DNA of 64,000 bases, taken from positions 597,171 through 661,170 of the forward strand of contig OZ241341.1 of assembly GCA_965200445.1 (NCBI GenBank), read 5' to 3'. How positions within the stretch are numbered: position 1 is the first letter of the stretch; every line of letters starts with the position of its first letter. The position numbers were made by a program, and so were the translations under genes. Shown here piece after piece: positions 57,560 to 64,000 of this stretch. The stretch is from CBDATY01 sp965200445. Its GTDB lineage: Bacteria; Bacillota_I; Bacilli_A; Mycoplasmatales; Mycoplasmataceae. The notes beneath the pieces are model-generated. The model did not search any database, was not told where the DNA came from, and was given only the letters and a program-made list of their open reading frames with translations.

Positions 57560-59110
57560 GTGAAAATAAAATTTCCCATCCCAAATGATTTAATTCCTTT
57601 TTATCGTTATTGAGCTAAATCTAAGTCCGGAAAACCTGAATCTGATACCGTTTGGAAAAAATTAAAAATGGCTAATCCCTGAAGAGCGCAGGCAGGCCAA
57701 ATTTTTACTATTTACCTGGCCTTGGTCTTAATAGGTGGTTTGCTACTATCCACTCCTGGAATTGTGCATCGACATGGCACTATTAATGATAACGGTACTA
57801 TCACCAATGTAACCTGAAGTTGAAAATTTTTATTTGGGTTGTTTAACGCCTCCAGTGCTTTTTCAGATACAGGCTTATTTGTTGCTAATGCTGCCAAAGA
57901 TTTCTCGTTTTGAGGCCAATTAATCATTGCGTTATTAATCCAATTAGGGGGATTTGGCGTTCTAACTTTTAAAATAATGCTATGAGCTTTTCTGGGGCAT
58001 AAATTTAAAATCAGGGATATCATTTTGGTGCAAGATGAACGAGGCACTACTGATTTTGGATCAACCTTAAAACTAATTAAGCAAAGTTTTGTCTTTTTAA
58101 TTCTAGTAGAGTTAGCTGCTGCAGCAGTTTTAGTAGTCACCTTCTATTTTTCTAAAACAAGTGGACCTAGCAGTAACGATGTGTATAACACATATGGTAA
58201 CTTTACTCGTTCATTGTGAAGTGGGATATTCCACTCCATTTCAGCAGTAAATAATGCTGGTTTTGATATTATTGGCCCCCAATCATTAAATCCTTATAGC
58301 ACAGTCTATCTTGTGCAATTTGTGTTCATGGCAGAATTTATTATTGGTGGTATTGGTTTTCCCACCTTTTATGACTTAAAAAAGAAAAAATTCGGGTTTG
58401 ATCGAAGCCAACGCTTAACCTTGTTTACAAAACTCAATTTAATCACCTACCTGGGCATTTCGGTTATTGGGGTTGGTCTAGTATCTGCCATTGAATATGG
58501 GCATGCTGGCAGCTCCCAAATTTTAAAAACTAGTGGGGGTGGCTTTAATGGATTTATGGCCATTCTGTTTAACACTATGTCGACCCGAAATGCTGGTTTT
58601 AGCACTTATAGCACTGGACAATTTTTAACCGGTAGTCGCATTATTCAAGCCATTATGATGTTTATTGGCTCAGCACCCTCCTCAACTGCTGGTGGGATTC
58701 GGACCACCACCCTAGCCATATTACTGATTGCTTGCTGACAAACGATTCGCGGTAAGCACAATATTAATATCTTCAAGCGTTCAATTCCCCAAACCACAGT
58801 TAAAAATTCTGGGATTGTTCTATTTACGAGCGTTGTGCTGGTAGGATTAGTCACTTTTATTATTACCGCTGCCCACCCTGGCTGGGACCCACTTTCTGTG
58901 TTTTATACAATATGTAGCGCTTTTGGAACCGTCGGCCTCAATAACCTGAGTCAATACCAAATGTACCGGGCAGGCCCATTAGTTTTACTATCTATCATCT
59001 TACTAATGTTTGTTGGGCAATTAGGAGTCACAGGTACGTTATTGTCTTGGTCTAATAAACATAAAAAGCAAGACTTTAAATACCCAGAAGAAAACATAAG
59101 AATTGGTTAG
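57560..59110 (+). CDS. ktrB: Ktr/Trk potassium channel subunit
   Basis: A 516-aa K+ transporter with eight TM and four P-loops. The selectivity segments read ASSAFSDTGLF, SAVNNAGFD, STRNAGFS and SAFGTVGLNN, each with the filter glycine. Start is GTG at 57560; no ATG lies in frame before it. Opens through several TGA Trp codons. Works with ktrA. Confidence 0.92.
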
Positions 59111-59175
59111 CGTTCTCAAAACAATCTATAATAATATTAAAGTTATTAAATTTACACACCATAAGGAAATAAACT

Positions 59176-59976
59176 ATGGACATCAATAAATATGCTGTGG
59201 TAACTGGGTGCTCCCGGGGTATCGGGTATGCATATTGCATAGAACTACTCAAGCGAGGATACAATGTTATCGGTGTATCACGGCACACTGAACCATTCAT
59301 GAAATTAGCTAAAAAGTATCCTGAACAAAAATTAGTTGCTTATAATTTAGATTTATCTGTTAAAGAAAACCCGGCCAAATTTTTTCAAAATATTAAAAAA
59401 TACCCCATTGATTTAGTGATTAACAACGCTGGGTTTGGACGCTTTGGACTCTATTGGAATACCGATAATAACAATGATTTAAACATGATTGACCTGAATA
59501 TTGAGGCCCTACAAACCCTGACTTATTTATTTGTTAAAAAATTCATGAAACAAAAAAGTGGTCGGATTATTAACATTAGTTCGATAGTCGGTTTTTTACC
59601 ACTACCTTATAGTCCCACTTATTCAGCTTCTAAAGCTTATGTCACTGCATTTTCTACGGCAATTAATCACGAGTTAAAAGCTCATCGTAGTCCTGTGCGC
59701 GTAATTACAGTATGCCCAGGTGCTACTGAATCTGATTTTGCCCAACGTGCTTATGCCCAAGACAAACTAGATAAATTCTTTAACAAAATCAAAAAAATGC
59801 CTGCTGACTATTTGTGCGAACAATCCCTAGATAAAATTGATCGCAAACCCAACAAAGACATTATTATCATTGGATTTAAAAATAAGTGCTTTGCTTTGAT
59901 TGGCAAAATCATCCCAAGTCGCTTCACCTCTTTTTTGCAAGCTAAGTTTCTAAGAAAAATATTCCAAGATCATTAA
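59176..59976 (+). CDS. Short-chain dehydrogenase/reductase
   Basis: A 266-aa NAD(P)-dependent enzyme of the SDR family. TGCSRGIG cofactor loop, NNAG, catalytic Ser (NISSIVG) and YSASK Tyr/Lys. Substrate unknown. Its stop overlaps gatB by 4 bp on the opposite strand. Confidence 0.9.
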   Translation: MDINKYAVVTGCSRGIGYAYCIELLKRGYNVIGVSRHTEPFMKLAKKYPEQKLVAYNLDLSVKENPAKFFQNIKKYPIDLVINNAGFGRFGLYWNTDNNNDLNMIDLNIEALQTLTYLFVKKFMKQKSGRIINISSIVGFLPLPYSPTYSASKAYVTAFSTAINHELKAHRSPVRVITVCPGATESDFAQRAYAQDKLDKFFNKIKKMPADYLCEQSLDKIDRKPNKDIIIIGFKNKCFALIGKIIPSRFTSFLQAKFLRKIFQDH

Positions 59977-61415
59977 GGTGCTAGTTTTTGCAAGGCTGCT
60001 GCTACTAATTTGCTTGTTAAAGTAGGCGAGCAATTACCTTTAGTTGCCTTCATAGTCTGACCCATTACAAATTTCTGGATACGGTCTGTATGTCCAATGT
60101 TTTTATCAATAAATAATTTGTTGTCCGCAATAATTTTGGCAATAATGGGTTTTAACAGCGCTGGATCATTAAGATAGACAATCTGAAGTTTTTTAATAGC
60201 TGCATTAACATTGCCACCATTAACCAGCAATTCCTGCAGAATGAGCTTAGCGTGCTTGGACGAAAATTCATCTTGCTGCAACCGGTTAACCAATTCAGCC
60301 AGCATTGCTGGGACTAAACGTGTCTCTTTTAAGGCTAGTTGATGATTATTCAAAAACGCTAAAATATCACCGGTTATAAAGTTAATAATCATTAAAGCGT
60401 GTGAGCTGGTCAATAAAGATTCTTGAAATAAGCTGCACAGTTCAAAATGACGTAGTAAAATTTCTACTTTAGCTGGCGGTAACTTAAAGTCAAGTAATAA
60501 CTTCTGGCGAATTTCAGCGGGTAAAGCAGGCATGTGATCTTTAATATGCGCTATCCAGTCATGCTTTAACACAATCGGTTGGATATTGGGTTCTGCTAAA
60601 AATCTATAGTCCCCAGTGGTTTCTTTGCGGCGCATACTAACTGTAGTGTTTGATCCTTCATCAAACCGACGCGTTTCGGAATAAACAGTTGACCCGGATG
60701 CTAAAACACTTGTTTGACGCTTAATTTCATAACTAATGGCTTTTTTAATGTTAGCAAATGAATTTAAATTTTTAATTTCCACTTTATTCAACATTTTTTT
60801 AGTACCACAGGGCCGCAAGGAAATATTGACATCACACCGAAAAGACCCTTCGGCCATTTTCCCATCGCTAATCCCTAAAAAGATAACAATGTCTCGTAAT
60901 TGCTTAACATAAGCCAGGACTGTTTCTGCATCTGACATCACAGGGGCACTGACAACCTCGAGCAACCCTATGCCTGCTCGGTTGAAATCTAATTGAGCCA
61001 CATTACCTTGGTAAATTTGCTTAGCGGTATCTTCCTCAATTTGTATTTTATCAACCTTAATTTTAATTGGTGTTTCACTGTGAAAGCTAATATCCAAATA
61101 GCCATTAACACCGATCGGATGGAAAAATTGTGTGATTTGAAACCCTTTGCTCAAATCACTATAGTAGTAATTTTTACGATCAAACATGAGTAGTGGTGCA
61201 ATCTCCATGTGCAAAGCATGGCACAGCATAATAGCGTATTTAACCCCTTTTTGATTCACGGTAGGTAATACGCCGGGTAATGCAATATCTAGCGGATGCA
61301 CCTGACTATTAGGGTCGGCCCCATATGACACCGGACCAGGTGAAAACATTTTACTTACTGTCTTTAATTGGATGTGGTTTTCAATCCCAATGACTACTTC
61401 ATACTTAATTGCCAT
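59973..61415 (-). CDS. gatB: Aspartyl/glutamyl-tRNA amidotransferase subunit B
   Basis: Amidates Glu-tRNA(Gln) or Asp-tRNA(Asn). The protein is 480 aa: YEVVIGIENHIQL start, YYYSDLSKGFQITQ, and C-terminal helical domain. It overlaps gatA by 11 bp and completes gatC-gatA-gatB. tRNA-Asn and tRNA-Glu in the window are consistent with this route. Confidence 0.96.
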   Translation of the reverse strand: MAIKYEVVIGIENHIQLKTVSKMFSPGPVSYGADPNSQVHPLDIALPGVLPTVNQKGVKYAIMLCHALHMEIAPLLMFDRKNYYYSDLSKGFQITQFFHPIGVNGYLDISFHSETPIKIKVDKIQIEEDTAKQIYQGNVAQLDFNRAGIGLLEVVSAPVMSDAETVLAYVKQLRDIVIFLGISDGKMAEGSFRCDVNISLRPCGTKKMLNKVEIKNLNSFANIKKAISYEIKRQTSVLASGSTVYSETRRFDEGSNTTVSMRRKETTGDYRFLAEPNIQPIVLKHDWIAHIKDHMPALPAEIRQKLLLDFKLPPAKVEILLRHFELCSLFQESLLTSSHALMIINFITGDILAFLNNHQLALKETRLVPAMLAELVNRLQQDEFSSKHAKLILQELLVNGGNVNAAIKKLQIVYLNDPALLKPIIAKIIADNKLFIDKNIGHTDRIQKFVMGQTMKATKGNCSPTLTSKLVAAALQKLAP

Positions 61416-62856
61416 GACGATTCCCGATCCACAAATTTTTTAATTGGGTGATTTCTTCAATTAAGTAACCCAGGTTTAAAACTTTTTGCTCATTAAAAGG
61501 CAGTGAACTAATGTTAATCCCAAAAGGCAGTCCTTTATGGAATCCTACCGGAAGGGTTAATGATGGAGAGCCGTTAAAATTATTTAAAATAAGTAAATTT
61601 TCCAAAACAGGATCAGAATCATAACCTTTCATAACTTCATTGATTGTGGGTGCCACCCCTGGACTAGCCAACCCAATTACTCCATCATAATTTGTTAGAA
61701 ATTTTGCATACTCTTTTGTGATAAGATGGCGAATTTGTTGGGCTTTTAAAAATAATTCTTTTTGGTTTGCGGTTTGTAAGCAATAAGAACCAACAATAAA
61801 ACGTTTTGTGACTTCGCGGCCTAAATAATTGCTACGACTATTGATCACACTATTGACATAATCAGCCCCACTGTAGCGTTCCCCAAAAGTTAGACCTGTA
61901 AGATTAAAATGAGTGCTGATTGATTCTGAGTAAGAAATAACTTTATACACTGAAGGAACTGCTTTTAATAATTCTGCATCAAATTCATGAGCTTCCACAA
62001 CCACTCCTTGTGCTCGTAAAGCACGAAATAGTTCATGATATTTATCTTGCATATACTGGGGCATTTTTTTAAATAATGAACCAATATAGCATCAACGTTG
62101 ATTTTTAATCTTACGAGTTAAGTTGTTAAGATAGGAATCCTTATACCGATTAATAACACTTGTGAAATCATCCTTGTCATACTTAGCTAAACAATCCGTC
62201 ACAATTGCAACATCTTTTACTGAACGCGCCAACACGCCCACCGTATCCAAACTAGGAGCGTAAGGAATCACACCAGCACGTGATATTAGACCATAGCTGG
62301 GTTTTCAACCAACCAAACCGCAGTACGAAGCAGGTTTTCTAATGGAGTCTCCAGTATCTGTACCCAAAGCAAACGGCGCCACCCCTGCCGATACTAAAGC
62401 AGCTGAACCAGAAGAAGAGCCACCCGTAATGTGCTTATGGTTTCAAGGGTTTAACACGTGCCCTGTGGCCGCTTGCAAGCCATTACCACCCATCCCTAAT
62501 TCATCTAACGCTGCTTTACAAACAGGAATAGCACCGGCAGCATTTAGTAAACGAATTACAGTAGCATTATAAGGCGGGACATAATTTTTCAGAATATTAG
62601 TAGATGCAGTGGTGACTGTATCTTTAATACAAAAATTATCTTTAGCTATATAAGGAATACCTTTTAAATAATGATGCGCATCGACATTATCATCTGCTAT
62701 CTTTTGGGCCGCTGCAAGCGCTCTTTTTTTGAACACTAAAACAGCAGCATTAAGATCATCATGTTCAGACATAGCATTTAAACTAGTATTAACTAATTCA
62801 ACAGCTGTAATTTTTTTATTCAATAATTGCTTGTGAGCTTCTCAAATGGTTTGCAC
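61405..62856 (-). CDS. gatA: Aspartyl/glutamyl-tRNA amidotransferase subunit A
   Basis: Amidase that releases ammonia from glutamine. The protein is 483 aa. It has catalytic Lys in AKDNFCIKD, GGSSSGSAA, and the nucleophile Ser171 in GTDTGDSIRKPA, where the usual second Gly is Asp170. Start GTG at 62856, one base upstream of the gatC stop. The gene is continuous with TGA Trp codons. Confidence 0.93.
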
Positions 62857-63165
62857 TTAAAAATCCTTTTCCGCAGAAGTTGCTGTGGGAATTGTAATGT
62901 AACCATTTTCTGATTGTGGGGCGATTTTCATAACAGTTGCTTGACTTAAACATGTGGTCTCTTCGTCACTGCGTAAATTATGAAAAACATGGCTATGAGG
63001 AAAGTACATCGGCGTAATTGAAGAAGTATCAATGGCATTAAGCACCTTCATGTCGTTAATGGTGCTATTAATGTCTGCAATAATTTCTGTAATGAAATCA
63101 TCATCCACTTTAATCAGAACATCATTTGCAAGTTGAATAATTGTGTTTTTATTAATTGTTTTCAT
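62857..63165 (-). CDS. gatC: Aspartyl/glutamyl-tRNA amidotransferase subunit C
   Basis: A 102-aa subunit that stabilises GatA. Short helical protein with the DLVKVDD-like segment (VLIKVDDDF) and the FHNLRSDE ending. It overlaps ligA by 14 bp and gatA follows directly. Confidence 0.9.
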   Translation of the reverse strand: MKTINKNTIIQLANDVLIKVDDDFITEIIADINSTINDMKVLNAIDTSSITPMYFPHSHVFHNLRSDEETTCLSQATVMKIAPQSENGYITIPTATSAEKDF

Positions 63166-64000
63166 ATTCTTTACCTTGTTTTAATATATCATCAAATTCC
63201 TGTTCTGTGATGATTTTTATACTGGCAAAAGTTTGTGCTTTTTGCAATTTTGATCCCGGGTTTTCCCCCACCACTAAATAATCAACATTACTAGAAACAC
63301 TAGAACCAATCATTGCGCCGTGTAGTCGTAGTTGCTGAAGGTAAGTAGCTCGTGGACGCTTTAAACTGCCGGTCAGCACAATGCGTTGTCCTGTTAGGAT
63401 TGAGTAAATATTTTTAGCAGGTTGCTGATAAGTAAAATTCAGTCCACACTCTTTTAATTGGCTGAGAAGTTTTTTATTATGTTCTTCAAGAAAAAAATCC
63501 ACAATGGCAGTAGCTTTGATGGAGGCTAGTCCTTTAATTGCGGTCATTTCCTGTAAGCTGGCAGTGGCAATTTTATCAATCGTACCAAAATACTTAATTA
63601 ATGTTAAAGCAGTATCACTACCCATCCTAGGAACGCCTAAAGCTGTAAGCAGGCGGTTAGCGTTTTGGCGTTTTGATTTTTCGATCGCCGATAATAAATT
63701 ACGCACACTTTTAACGCTTCATTGTGGTAATTTCTCTAAAACAGCTTTTTTATGCTTTAAAACATATAAATCACTCACATTGACTAGCAAATGCCGAGTG
63801 TATAAATCTTTGATTTTTTTGGTCCCTAAACCAGAAATGTCCATGCAGGGTTTGGAAACAAAATATTCTAAATTTCGCAGCAATTTTGATTGACAGTGAG
63901 GGTTTAAGCAGAATTGATCAACTTGGTCATGCAATTTACTTAAGGGTGCCTGACAGGACGGACATAATAAGGCTGGTGTTCATGGTGCACTGGTGTGTTC
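63152..64000 (-). CDS. ligA: NAD-dependent DNA ligase, C-terminal part (cut by window edge)
   Basis: Joins nicks in DNA. Visible: the four-Cys zinc finger (CPSC ... CLNPHC), helix-hairpin-helix repeats (PCMDISGLG ... RMGSDTA, IKGLASIK) and the BRCT domain (LTGQRIVLTGSL). The adenylation and OB domains are beyond the window. Last of the run ligA-gatC-gatA-gatB. Confidence 0.95.

Overview
The window is a chromosomal segment of a mollicute (Spiroplasma/Mycoplasma-type bacterium). UGA must be read as tryptophan: almost every gene carries in-frame TGA at conserved Trp positions (for example the MsrA GCFWG motif, valS, lgt and ktrB), and each gene reads through as one frame only under that code. 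Other support is the AT-rich sequence, lipoproteins with Spiroplasma-style signals, an N-acetylglucosamine PTS, Ktr potassium transport, and a tRNA block in the Bacillus/Mollicutes order. No rRNA, IS element, prophage or CRISPR array was seen. Most genes are on the minus strand in tight runs with 1-20 bp overlaps.

1-12,000 is housekeeping: topA (cut by the window edge), rnhB, rbgA/ylqF and a degenerate ylqF paralog, then rplS-trmD-rimM-(small ORF)-rpsP, an MFS-like permease, lepA, fmt, a DUF2779 nuclease-like protein and an anchored hypothetical protein. rpsT (plus strand, with a long Lys/Thr tail) converges on an unknown 490-aa membrane protein and holA. Next come an aldo/keto reductase, tpx, valS and a 1,315-aa FtsX-like permease, with a divergent MarR-type regulator and an inverted repeat between them.

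23,500-33,200 holds lgt with a long C-terminal extension, a copper-type P-ATPase, a Ca/Mg-type P-ATPase with an altered phosphorylation motif, a ferritin-like protein, engB, an AgaS-like SIS protein and a DHFR/RibD-like reductase.

33,300-53,100 is the accessory-rich part and has a chitin/GlcNAc theme. It holds a PTS IICB, a lipoprotein, a cluster of small unknown proteins, an NADH-oxidase-like flavoprotein, a surface lipoprotein GH18 enzyme with four tandem repeats, mgtE, a MATE exporter, a second secreted GH18 protein with FnIII-like and chitin-binding-like C-terminal regions, gpmI, tpiA, nagB, nagA and an MsrB-MsrA fusion. Together these suggest extracellular chitin cleavage, PTS uptake as GlcNAc-6-P, and NagA/NagB conversion to fructose-6-P for glycolysis. 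An arthropod-associated lifestyle is an inference from this.

54,069-56,742 holds two tRNA blocks (Cys-Arg-Pro-[tRNA-like remnant]-Met-Ile2-Ser-fMet-Asp-Phe and Asn-Glu-Val-Thr-Lys-Leu) around a Cof-type HAD gene and trxA. The Ala slot of the first block holds only a ~48-nt acceptor/T-arm-like remnant. The end carries divergent ktrA/ktrB, an SDR, gatB-gatA-gatC and the 3' part of ligA.
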